From CAWFXC01 sp963819735 (GTDB taxonomy: Bacteria > Actinomycetota > Acidimicrobiia > IMCC26256 > DASPTH01): a stretch of 64,000 bases of DNA. Under the pieces are notes generated by a model that had not been told where the DNA came from, made no database searches, and saw only the letters and a list, made by a program, of their open reading frames with translations. A program made the translations under genes and the position numbers. How positions within the stretch are numbered: position 1 is the stretch's first letter; every line of letters starts with the position of its first letter. The stretch is from assembly GCA_963819735.1 (NCBI GenBank), contig CAWFXC010000002.1, positions 434,001-498,000 on the forward strand, given 5' to 3'. Positions 33,266-41,629 of the stretch are shown here, in pieces.

Positions 33266-34674
33266 GGATTTCGGTGTGGGACGACGCGGTCGCGCAGGCG
33301 GAGGCGATCCGGCGCGGCGACGTGTCCGCGACCGAGTTGCTCGGTGAGTACCTCGCTCGCATCGAGCGTTACGACGGCGTGCTGCGCGCGTACGTGCACG
33401 TCGACACCGATGGCGCACGACGGGCTGCCGCGGCCGCCGACATGCTGACGGCACGGGCGCGGCCCGAAGAACTGCCGCCGTTCCACGGCGTGACGCTCTC
33501 GGTGAAGGACGTCGTCGACGTGGCCGGCATGCCGACGACCCACTCGAGCAGTGTGTTGGCCGGTCGCCTCGCGGCAGTCGACGACCCGGTCGTCTCGAGA
33601 TTTCGCGAGGCCGGGTTCGTGATCGTGGGCAAGACGAACGTGCCGGAGTTCTGCACCAGCATGACCTCGTCGGAGCTCAACGGGACGTGTCGCAACCCGT
33701 GGAACACCGAGTGCACGCCGGGCGGATCGAGCGGTGGGGCGGCCGCGGCACTGGCTGCCGGATTGTGCGCGGTCGCCCACGGGACCGACGGCGCGGGCTC
33801 GGTCCGCAGCCCGGCCTCGTTCTGCGGACTGGTCGGCCTGAAGCCGACGCGGGGACTCGTGAACTTCGGGCCCGAGATCGGCAACCCCTACTACGGCACC
33901 TCGGTCGACGGTGTGCTCACGCGCTCCGTGCGCGACGCGGCCTCGCTGCTCGACGCAATGGTCGGCCCGCGCGACCCCTCGAGTACGTGGTCGCCGCGCC
34001 CGCCCGAGACTTACTCGAGGATGGCCACCCAGGCTCCCGACGAGCTCCGCATCGCGGTCAGCACCGACGCGCCCTTCGGCACCACGACGCCCGAGTGTGC
34101 CGACGCCGCGATCCGGACCGGACAGGTGCTCGATTCGCTCGGTCACCACGTCGAGGCCGCGACCCCCGATTGGTCGACGATCCTCGCCGCCGCCGCCGGC
34201 CCGATGTCGGTTCCCGGCGCCGCGGCCCTCGTCGGCGATGACGACGTCGACCGGGTGGAGCCCCGCAACCGGCCGATGATCCGCGCGCTCTCGCGTCTCA
34301 CCGTCGTGGAACACGCGCAGTGGGTCGAACTGGTGCGCGCCGCGGCCATGGAGTTCCTCGCGTTCTGGGACACCTATGACGTGCTGGTCACGCCCACCGC
34401 GGGGATCGTGCCGCCGTCGGTGTCGTGGGCGCCGTGGAACCAGGAGCCCGAAGCCCACATGGCGACGTTCATGAACTTCCCGAACTTCGCCCAACCGTTC
34501 AACCTGTCGGGCCAGCCGGGGTTGAGCCTGCCCCTCGCGCAGAGCCACTCCGGCCTGCCCATCGGCGTGCACCTCGCCGGTCGGCGCCTCGACGACGCGC
34601 TGCTCCTGCGCGTCGCCGGACAACTCGAAGTCGCGATGCCCTGGTCGAGCCGATGGCCTCCCGGGTTCGACTGA
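33262..34674 (+). CDS. Amidase-signature-family enzyme
   Basis: The 470-residue protein has the Lys-Ser-Ser triad of the amidase signature: SVKDVVD (Lys82), GGSSGG (Ser156/157) and DGAGSVRSP (Ser180, nucleophile). Conserved GLVGLKPTRG follows. It hydrolyses an amide bond of an unknown substrate and lies in an ATGA overlap with the ligase, so the pair may activate and cleave an acyl-amide together. Signature residues are intact. Confidence 0.9.
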   Translation: MRISVWDDAVAQAEAIRRGDVSATELLGEYLARIERYDGVLRAYVHVDTDGARRAAAAADMLTARARPEELPPFHGVTLSVKDVVDVAGMPTTHSSSVLAGRLAAVDDPVVSRFREAGFVIVGKTNVPEFCTSMTSSELNGTCRNPWNTECTPGGSSGGAAAALAAGLCAVAHGTDGAGSVRSPASFCGLVGLKPTRGLVNFGPEIGNPYYGTSVDGVLTRSVRDAASLLDAMVGPRDPSSTWSPRPPETYSRMATQAPDELRIAVSTDAPFGTTTPECADAAIRTGQVLDSLGHHVEAATPDWSTILAAAAGPMSVPGAAALVGDDDVDRVEPRNRPMIRALSRLTVVEHAQWVELVRAAAMEFLAFWDTYDVLVTPTAGIVPPSVSWAPWNQEPEAHMATFMNFPNFAQPFNLSGQPGLSLPLAQSHSGLPIGVHLAGRRLDDALLLRVAGQLEVAMPWSSRWPPGFD

Positions 34675-34692
34675 AGTGGGCGGTGTTGCCCG

Positions 34693-35742
34693 TCACGCCT
34701 CGACCGCGGCGAACCCGTCGTGCGCGGCGACCGCCGCGCTGAGCCGCTGCAGTAACACACGGATGATCGCGGGCTTCACGATGATGGTGATGCCCCACAT
34801 GAAGAACCCGTAGACCGTGCCGACGCGGTACGCGTTCCACGCGTCGTCCCACGGCGGCGCCTCGACACCGTGGGCGCGGAGCTCGTCGAGGTAGTGGGTG
34901 AGCAGGTCCCGCTCGGCCCGTTCGCGGTCGGCCGTCGAGATCGCCGACGCGATGTGGTAGCCGACGTCGATGCCCCAGAAGTTGCGCTGCACGAGCTGCC
35001 AGTCGACCAGTGACGGACGCCCGTCGCCGGCAAGGAAGACGTTCCCGACGTGCGCGTCGCCGTGGATCAGGGTCCACCCCGGGCCATCGGTGCGCGCGGC
35101 CAAGCTCTGCATGGCGCGCGTGAGACGCGCCGCATCGCGTGCCTCCGGTGCGACATCCGCGCCGACCGGACCGTCGAAGTTGCCCTGGATCGTCTCCTGA
35201 CCCCGGCGCTCGAAGTACATGGCGATGCGGGGTGCGAGCCAGGCCTGGCGGACCGAGTCGGGTAACCCCCAGCCGAACGCGTGGAGGCGCGCGAACTCGC
35301 TCAAGCTCTGGGCCGCCTGCTCCACGCTGTAGGGCGAGAGCGCGTCGAGGAACTCGCCACCTTCGGCGATGACGTCCTCGGTGATGAACACACCGAAACC
35401 GGTGCTGTCGTCGGCTCCCGCGTAGGGGCTGCGGAGGGTGCGCACCCCGATGCGCTCGGCGAGCGTCGCGTAGAAGCGCGCCTCGGGTTCGCCGATGTGC
35501 GCGTACGGCCGACCCTCGTCGCCGAAGTAGCCCTTGAGGCAGAGGCGTGGCGAGAGTCCGTCGGGGACGCCGCCTGCGCACTCGATGGTGAAACGGGCAT
35601 TGGTCGAGATCCGCGTGTCGACCGATCCGAGCACGACATCGGTGACCTCGATCCCGGAAAATCGCTGTCCCAGCGCCCGGCTGAGCCAGGCGAGGTCGAG
35701 GGCCTCATCGAGGGTCTGGGGGACGGGCACCGGCGCGGTCAT
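34693..35742 (-). CDS. Aminoglycoside-phosphotransferase-fold kinase
   Basis: The 349-residue protein has the APH/choline kinase fold with a Brenner motif (LIHGDAHVGNVF, residues about 227-238) and LVDWQLVQRN as the DFG-like segment, so it should be active. Members phosphorylate small alcohols such as ecdysteroids, amino sugars or choline-like substrates. It is the last gene of a five-gene minus-strand operon; the start ATG 35742 overlaps the stop of the epimerase gene. Confidence 0.8.
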   Translation of the reverse strand: MTAPVPVPQTLDEALDLAWLSRALGQRFSGIEVTDVVLGSVDTRISTNARFTIECAGGVPDGLSPRLCLKGYFGDEGRPYAHIGEPEARFYATLAERIGVRTLRSPYAGADDSTGFGVFITEDVIAEGGEFLDALSPYSVEQAAQSLSEFARLHAFGWGLPDSVRQAWLAPRIAMYFERRGQETIQGNFDGPVGADVAPEARDAARLTRAMQSLAARTDGPGWTLIHGDAHVGNVFLAGDGRPSLVDWQLVQRNFWGIDVGYHIASAISTADRERAERDLLTHYLDELRAHGVEAPPWDDAWNAYRVGTVYGFFMWGITIIVKPAIIRVLLQRLSAAVAAHDGFAAVEA

Positions 35743-36671
35743 GGCCGCTCCTCACCGGACGTTGGTTGCATGTGGGCTTCGGCCAGCTCCCGCATGCCCT
35801 CGCGCCACCCGACGCGGCACGGCCCGGTGATCGCCATCCGCCGGGTGTTGTCGATCACGACGCCGCGCTGGGTGCCCGGAAAATCGCCCACGACCACGTC
35901 GGGCGTGACGCCGAGCAACTCACCGAAGTACTGGCACCAGTCCTGCGCAGCTACCGCTTCGTCTCCACCCCAGTTGATGATCGGGCACGCCGGCGACGCC
36001 GCATCCAGGAGTGCCTCGGTCTGCTCGAAGATGTCGCGGTCGTGGATCGGGCTGTACGGATTGGGATCCCACCGGAGCACGACCTGCTCGCCGTCGCGGA
36101 TCTTGTCGAACTGCATGCCCGGCAGACCGCCGACCCCGGTCTCGCCGTACGCCGCGTTCATCCGAGCGATGATCGTCGGGATACCCATCTGGCGCGCGCA
36201 CGCTCGGGCCACCGCCTCCTCGGTGATCTTGGAGATCGAATAGAGCGGTGCGCCCGGCACCTCCGCGCCGCCGAGCGGCTCGGTCTCGAGAAACGTGTGC
36301 CACGGGTCCGGGTTCGGTCGGTAGACGCCCGTGCTCGACATCACGAGAAACGCCTTGGCGCGGCGGCAGTGCGTCATCAGGAGCGCGGTGCCCTCCGCGT
36401 TGACCCGGATCGCCTGGTCGTAGTCGTCACCGAAGATGAACACGCTCAGGTGCAACACATAGTCGAAGTCGTCGGGGAGGTCGCCGAACTCGTCGTCTCC
36501 GAGATCGATCGGGCGGGTGATCACCCCCAGGTCGTCGACCTTCGTACGCTCCGCCGGGTCTCCGAATCGCGAGATGCCCCAGACCTCGTTGTGCTGCGCG
36601 AGGTCGCGCGCCAGCGGGTACCCGATGTTCCCCGCCGGGCCGGTCACCAGGATCTTCGTGCCTTCGAGCAA
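35739..36671 (-). CDS. NAD-dependent epimerase/dehydratase, copy 1
   Basis: From TTG 36671 (GGGAAGGA upstream) the product has 310 residues. It shows TKILVTGPAGNIGYPLARDL (NAD motif), LHLSVFIFGDDYDQ, and ISKITEEAVARA with the SDR Lys. It is clearly similar in order to the paralogue at 37911-38843: both share EGT, CRRAKA, and ITGPCRV near the end. It may act on an NDP-sugar or a similar alcohol. It lies 13 bp after the epoxide hydrolase and overlaps the kinase. Confidence 0.8.
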   Translation of the reverse strand: MLEGTKILVTGPAGNIGYPLARDLAQHNEVWGISRFGDPAERTKVDDLGVITRPIDLGDDEFGDLPDDFDYVLHLSVFIFGDDYDQAIRVNAEGTALLMTHCRRAKAFLVMSSTGVYRPNPDPWHTFLETEPLGGAEVPGAPLYSISKITEEAVARACARQMGIPTIIARMNAAYGETGVGGLPGMQFDKIRDGEQVVLRWDPNPYSPIHDRDIFEQTEALLDAASPACPIINWGGDEAVAAQDWCQYFGELLGVTPDVVVGDFPGTQRGVVIDNTRRMAITGPCRVGWREGMRELAEAHMQPTSGEERP

Positions 36672-36684
36672 CTTGTCCTTCCCT

Positions 36685-37875
36685 TCAGCTGCCCGGTCGG
36701 AGCGGACGCAACGAGGCGCGGACCTCGTCGACGAAGATGGCCGGCTGTTCGAACGCGGCGAAGTGGCCGCCCCGCTCGGGCTCGTTCCAATAGTGGAGGT
36801 TGGTGAACCGCGCTTCGGCTTGGCGTCGCGACGGGCGCCGGAGCTCCCGTGGAAACACCGAACATCCGGTGGGGACGGTGATCTCCCCCATCTGGAGAGC
36901 GGCGACGGCCGCGGGGTCACTCAGCGCCGCGGGGCCGGCGCTCTCCCAGTAGAGGCGACCGGACGAGGCCCCGGTCGCGGTGAACCAGTAGACGGTCGCG
37001 TTGTCGAGCAATTGTTCGCGCGTGAAGAGGTTGTACGGGTCACCGTCGCAGTCGGTCCACGCCCAGAACTTCTCGACCACCCACGCCAGCTGACCCACCG
37101 GTGAGTCGACCAGGCCATAGCCCAGCGTCTGCGGCCGGGTCGACTGCAGGTGCTGGTAACCCGTCCCCCAGCGCGTGTGCCACTGGAAGTCGTCGTAGTT
37201 CCGTCGCTCCTGGTCGGTCGCGTCGTCGCCGGGTGGGGGCAGCATCACCGTGGGCATGTTGAGGTGGATCCCGACGACGCGGTCCTGATGGGCCTGGCCG
37301 AGGATGCTCGTGACGGCCGAACCCCAGTCGCCGCCCTGCGCGCCGTACCGCTCGTAGCCCAGACGGGCCATGATCGTCGCCCATGCCTCGGCGATCCACG
37401 GCAGACCGCGCCCACGCGTCGACGGTCGGTCGCTGAACCCGAAGCCCGGTAGCGACGGGCACACGACGTGGAACGCGTCGCGCCGGTCACCGCCGTACGC
37501 GGCGGGATCGGTGAGCGGACCGATCACGTCGAGGAATTCGACGACCGTTCCCGGCCAGCCGTGGGTGATCACGAGGGGCAACGCGTCCGGCTCCGGTGAG
37601 CGGGCGTGCACCAGATGAATGTCGAGATCCTCGATGCGCGTCGTGAACTGCGGCCAGGCGTTCATCCGCGCCGCGGCAGCGCCGAAGTCGTACTGGTCAC
37701 GCCAGTACGCCGCCAGATCCTGGACGAACGCGAGCGGCGCGCCCTGCGACCAGTCGTCGACGGTCTCCGGCTCCGGCCATCGCGTCCGGCCCAGCCTCCC
37801 GCGCAGATCGTCGACCGCCGCGGGATCGAACCCGACCCGGAACGGCACCATCTCTTGGGTTGTCTCGTCGGTCAT
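36685..37875 (-). CDS. Epoxide hydrolase with EHN N-terminal domain
   Basis: The 396-residue protein starts with an epoxide-hydrolase N-terminal domain (VGFDPAAVDDLRGRLGRTRW), then HGWPGTVVEF (oxyanion), GAQGGDWGS (nucleophile Asp), and ERGGHFAAFE (catalytic His). This arrangement is the microsomal-type epoxide hydrolase of bacteria. It opens epoxides to diols. Start ATG 37875 is preferred over an in-frame GTG. It lies between the two epimerase genes in the operon. Confidence 0.85.
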   Translation of the reverse strand: MTDETTQEMVPFRVGFDPAAVDDLRGRLGRTRWPEPETVDDWSQGAPLAFVQDLAAYWRDQYDFGAAAARMNAWPQFTTRIEDLDIHLVHARSPEPDALPLVITHGWPGTVVEFLDVIGPLTDPAAYGGDRRDAFHVVCPSLPGFGFSDRPSTRGRGLPWIAEAWATIMARLGYERYGAQGGDWGSAVTSILGQAHQDRVVGIHLNMPTVMLPPPGDDATDQERRNYDDFQWHTRWGTGYQHLQSTRPQTLGYGLVDSPVGQLAWVVEKFWAWTDCDGDPYNLFTREQLLDNATVYWFTATGASSGRLYWESAGPAALSDPAAVAALQMGEITVPTGCSVFPRELRRPSRRQAEARFTNLHYWNEPERGGHFAAFEQPAIFVDEVRASLRPLRPGS

Positions 37876-37910
37876 CTCGTCGGGCACCGCCGTCCGCTTC
37901 GCATTTCCCG

Positions 37911-38843
37911 CTAGTCCTCCCGGCCCGCGACGAGGTCGGGGCGCAGCGCCGACAACGCACGCCGGTAACCGTCGTCGAACGAGACGCGGCACGGTCCGGT
38001 GATCGCCGCCCGGCGCGCCGGATCAGCCGCGTTGTTGCACGGTGCGCCGAGGACATTGCGTACCGTGACCTCCGCATCGGTGCCGTAGACCGTGGCGGCG
38101 AGGTCACACCATTCGTGCGCGGTCACGGCGGTGTCGCCGCACCAGTTGACCACGGTGGCCGGCACGCTCGCCGCGTCCAGGAGCGGCTCGAGCTGCCAGG
38201 TCATGTCGTCGATGTTGATCGGCGTGTGCGGGCACGGGTCGCCGCGCACGACGACCGGCTCGCGCTCGGCGATCGTGAGCGCGTTCATCGAAGGGAGGTA
38301 GCGCGGGTCGGGGCCATAGACCGTGTTGAGGCGCGCGATGGTGACCGGCAGGTCGAACGCACGGGCGCAGAATCGCGCGACCGACTCCTCGGCGACCTTC
38401 GCGCTCGGCGCGGTCGGCGCCCACGGCGCGCGCATGCCACCGACGGGCTCGTCTTCGCGATGGGGATGCCGCGGATCGTCGACCGGCGTGTAGATGACGT
38501 GCGACGACATGACGAGCGCCGCTTTCGCCCGGCGGCAGTGCTGCATCACGAGCCCCGTACCTTCCGCGTTGATGCGGAACGACTCGTCGAACTGGTCGTT
38601 GCCGCCGCGGAAGTACGCGAGGTGCAGCACGTAGGTGAAGTCGTCGGGAACCTCACCGAGATCGCCGGCGGCGAGATCCACGGCCACGGTCGTGATGCCC
38701 GACGCCTCGACCCTCGAGCGCGCGTCAGGATCGGTGAAACGGGCGGCACCCCACACCTCGTTGTCGGGGGCGAGCGCACACGCCAAGGGGAACGCGACCG
38801 CGCCGTGGACGCCCGTGATCAGGATCTTCTCGCCACTGATCAT
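37911..38843 (-). CDS. NAD-dependent epimerase/dehydratase, copy 2
   Basis: This 310-residue protein has EKILITGVHGAVAFPLACAL, a SAKVAEESVARF segment where the catalytic Lys is kept but Tyr is replaced by a Ser-Ala pair, and shares many segments with copy 1. The replacement of the usual Tyr (YxxxK) makes activity uncertain, so it may be a partner subunit. It overlaps the sulfotransferase stop by four bases (ATGA). Confidence 0.75.
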   Translation of the reverse strand: MISGEKILITGVHGAVAFPLACALAPDNEVWGAARFTDPDARSRVEASGITTVAVDLAAGDLGEVPDDFTYVLHLAYFRGGNDQFDESFRINAEGTGLVMQHCRRAKAALVMSSHVIYTPVDDPRHPHREDEPVGGMRAPWAPTAPSAKVAEESVARFCARAFDLPVTIARLNTVYGPDPRYLPSMNALTIAEREPVVVRGDPCPHTPINIDDMTWQLEPLLDAASVPATVVNWCGDTAVTAHEWCDLAATVYGTDAEVTVRNVLGAPCNNAADPARRAAITGPCRVSFDDGYRRALSALRPDLVAGRED

Positions 38844-39463
38844 CGCGACATCTCCTCCAACTCGATGTCGTACTCGTCGGTGTAGAACGCGAAGTCCGAG
38901 CGGAGCTGGTCGTCACGGAGGCCGAACTCCTCCGACGTGTACCGGTGCACGCCGTGCGCACCACTCCTGTTCGTGGCGTGCCACCGTTCGATCGCGTCGC
39001 GGGTCGCCTGATCGAGCTCGAGTCCGACGAAGTCGTAGATCCGCTCCGTGGTGCCCATTGGGTTGGCGACGAGCTCACGATGGTGAACGTCGAGGAATCG
39101 TTCAGGGCCGCACGGATCCAGCTGCTCCCATAACCGCAAGGGTCGGAACCTCGGATCGAGCGAGAGCGTGTTGCCCAGCGCGGTCGTGCCCGTGCGCGGC
39201 AGTCCCATGATCGAGAGCGGACTCTCGATTGTGTCGTCAACCGCCGCGCCGCCGTGGGCGTACCACTCCTCGACCCGGAGTCGGTTCTCGATCCGATGCC
39301 GAAAGCTCGCCTCCACCTGGGCGAGCGTCAGGTCGTCGAGGTGAGCATCGCGCTCGATGCTCTCGAGCAGCGCACACAACCCGGTCATGAACGTGTCGCG
39401 GCCCAGGTCTGAGAGGCCCACGTGCTCGATGACTCCCGTGACCAGCTGCTCGGCCGACTGCAT
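38840..39463 (-). CDS. Sulfotransferase-like protein with internal deletion
   Basis: The 207-residue product starts like an actinobacterial sulfotransferase: a helical N-terminus, then LSIMGLPRTGTTALGNTLS (the 5'-phosphosulfate loop of the PAPS site), LWEQLDPCG, and then abruptly FLDVHHRELVANPMGTTERI, which belongs to the C-terminal part. About 170 residues with the 3'-phosphate site and catalytic His region are missing, in frame, near 39100-39125. It should be inactive as a sulfotransferase. ATG 39463 has GAGGGG upstream. It leads the five-gene operon. Confidence 0.65.
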   Translation of the reverse strand: MQSAEQLVTGVIEHVGLSDLGRDTFMTGLCALLESIERDAHLDDLTLAQVEASFRHRIENRLRVEEWYAHGGAAVDDTIESPLSIMGLPRTGTTALGNTLSLDPRFRPLRLWEQLDPCGPERFLDVHHRELVANPMGTTERIYDFVGLELDQATRDAIERWHATNRSGAHGVHRYTSEEFGLRDDQLRSDFAFYTDEYDIELEEMSR

Positions 39464-39574
39464 CGTCCCCCTCGTGCACTCGCAGGCGTCACGGATCCGT
39501 GGCAAGTCGAACGACGCTACCCCGACGAGCTCGCCGCCGCGCCGGACTCGCGCCCTAGGCGCGTGCCTTCGCTC

Positions 39575-41042
39575 CTACTTTCCGATTTCGGATCGGACTG
39601 CCGCGCGTTCGAGCTCCCGGCCGTCGGCGGTGACGAGGAATCCGGCTCTGAGCGCTGCCTTCGTGGCTTGGGTCCAGGCGGAGACGAACGTGCGGTGGTC
39701 GGGGTAGAGCGCCTGCAGTTGGGCCGCGGTGAGCGGGACTGTGGACCCGAAGAGGAAACAGAACGAGGTGCCGCTCTGCCCGAGGCCGCTGAGGGTGGCG
39801 ACGGGCGCATCGACCGCGGGGGTGCGGATGCCGCCGAGTACGTTGCCGTTGGCATCGGTGGCGAAGGTGACGGGGCTCACTCCGGTGGTCCGGAGGCGGG
39901 GCGCGATGGGCGGCGCGATACCGGTGGCCACCCATCGGGTGAGCCGGGAGAGCGCGGCGTCGAGGACGTAGTGGGCCGGTCCGGTGTTGATCGGGGTGCT
40001 GCAGGTGAAGTTCGGGTTCGGTTGGTTGGTGGGGTGCTGCATCGATGCGAGGACCGCGACCGCACCCTGACCGTTGCCGGTGTCGGCGGGTCCGATGCTG
40101 AGCCCGTAATAGTCGTAGTGGGAGGTACCGGCGACTTCCCACAGCCGGTACGTGTTGGTGTCGGGTTGGCGCGCGTTGAGGTTGGACCGCGACACGTCGC
40201 TCTCGGTCTGGAAGACGAGCACCGGGACGCCGAGATCGTCGCGTACTGGGCGCGGGTGCGGGGACGGGCACGCTCGGTAGGGGCGCCTGGGTCAGGGGCG
40301 CGCCGGTCGAGGAGCGGCTGTGCACGAGGAAGCCGTCGTACACGTGGGCGATCGGGTGGACGGCGTCGATGTAGGTGACCATGCGGCCGGCAGATTGCGA
40401 TTCACCCATCGCGATGATGTGTTTCGGCTTCAGGCCGGCGAGCATCGTGCGCGCGTGGTCGCGAATCGCTTGGCCGGCTTGGGAGAAGATGTCGTAGGAG
40501 TAGCTGTCACCAGGGTGTGACAGGGTGGCGTACCGGACCGGGTCGCCGCGTGGCGGAGCAGTCTTGAGCGCGTCGACGCCCACCTTCTGGGCGGAGACCC
40601 CGACCCACACGTCGCCTTCTCGGATCAGCTCGTTGTGCCCGAGCGTCCAGTCGGGCGCGGCGTCGGCGCCTCCGGTGACGTTCAACCATTCGACGACGAC
40701 CGTCCCGCTGAACCGGGCCGGTTTCACTGGTCGCATCACCACGAGACGCGTCGTGTACAGAGCGGCGCTCGTGGCCGTAACGCGGTACCTGCCGTCGGTC
40801 CCCAGCGGCGCGGCGGGTGCGTACGCGCTCGCAGTCCCAGAGAGGAAGACCTCGGATTGCTGATAGCCGACGACCGCCGGACCGAAGGACGTGAACCCCG
40901 GTACGACGGCGACCCCACCACCACCCGTCGCCGGGGTGACGGTAGGAGCCGAGGCCGACGCGTCCACGGTCGCACCACTCAGCATCAACGCCAGTGAACA
41001 CACGCCCACCGTCGCTGCAACGACCGCGAGGCGGACGTGCAT
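39575..41042 (-). CDS. Secreted alpha/beta-hydrolase-domain protein (frameshifted)
   Basis: The N-terminal frame has a signal peptide (VVAATVGVCSLALMLSGA), then a large beta-rich portion and MGESQSAGRMV, the nucleophile elbow of an alpha/beta hydrolase of the large actinobacterial secreted type. The C-terminal part (VLVFQTESDVSRSNL, then VAGTSHYDYYG with His) follows in another frame; the switch is at about 40240-40265. Joined, the enzyme has about 488 residues. Export and length suggest an extracellular esterase. The frames together retain all catalytic elements. Confidence 0.7.
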
Positions 41043-41061
41043 CGTTCCCCCTGATTGCGCT

Positions 41062-41140
41062 CACCATCGTGGGATGGTGGTCACCGCGGGAACGGTACTG
41101 GTCCCGAACGACCGCGCAGCCGCGGGCCGATTCCCGCGGC
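41062..41140. repeat. Two perfect inverted repeats upstream of the secreted hydrolase gene
   Basis: CACCATC (41062-41068) pairs with GATGGTG (41073-41079) around GTGG, and GCCGCGGG (41119-41126) pairs with CCCGCGGC (41133-41140) around CCGATT. They lie just upstream of the hydrolase start (41042, minus strand), so they could be operators or hairpins in the leader. Only symmetry is seen. Confidence 0.35.
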
Positions 41141-41258
41141 CGGCTCGGTGGCCGACATGTGAGGACACGATGAAAGCGAGACCGGCGGCCTGATCTTCTG
41201 CGCCGGGAAAGACGGGTAGTGCCGACACAGCGTCGGCTGGGTGGGGCATCATGCGCGG

Positions 41259-41624
41259 GTGCGTCAAGACACGCCCGCGTTCCTGACCGCGCTCGGACTG
41301 CAGTTACTTGCATTGGCCGTCGCGATCGTGGTGGATGTCACGAAATCGAACGACCGCACCGGGCGCCTGCTCGCTACGTTCGCGATCGCGATCGTGGTCG
41401 CGATCGTGCTCTGGTACTTCGCACGGGGCGGTGATCGCTGGCCGAAGTGGGTACTGCTCGTAGAGATAGTTGCCGGCGTGATCTGGTCGCTCGCTCTCGC
41501 GATCGTGCGGTCTCCCGACCCACACCTGGCGTCGGCCGCGATCCGCGTCCTCGCGTTGATCGTGCTCGTTCGCTTCTGGCCGAGCCGCACCATCGTCACG
41601 GGGAAACGCGGCAACTGGCTGTAG
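41259..41624 (+). CDS. Small four-helix membrane protein
   Basis: The 121-residue protein has about four hydrophobic helices separated by charged loops (TKSNDRTGRLL, FARGGDRWPKW) and a basic C-terminus. It is of a type common in actinobacteria without a named function. GTG 41259 is chosen, as the basic lead-in RQDTPAFLTAL begins there; a GTG at 41241 is the alternative. It stands alone between divergent and convergent neighbours. Confidence 0.6.
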   Translation: MRQDTPAFLTALGLQLLALAVAIVVDVTKSNDRTGRLLATFAIAIVVAIVLWYFARGGDRWPKWVLLVEIVAGVIWSLALAIVRSPDPHLASAAIRVLALIVLVRFWPSRTIVTGKRGNWL

Positions 41625-41629
41625 CTCCG

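Noticed and set aside
31768..34674. A single 968-residue ligase-amidase fusion
   Set aside because: The ligase C-terminus is found in the neighbouring frame with its own stop and ATGA overlap with the amidase start, so the fusion is a frameshift effect.
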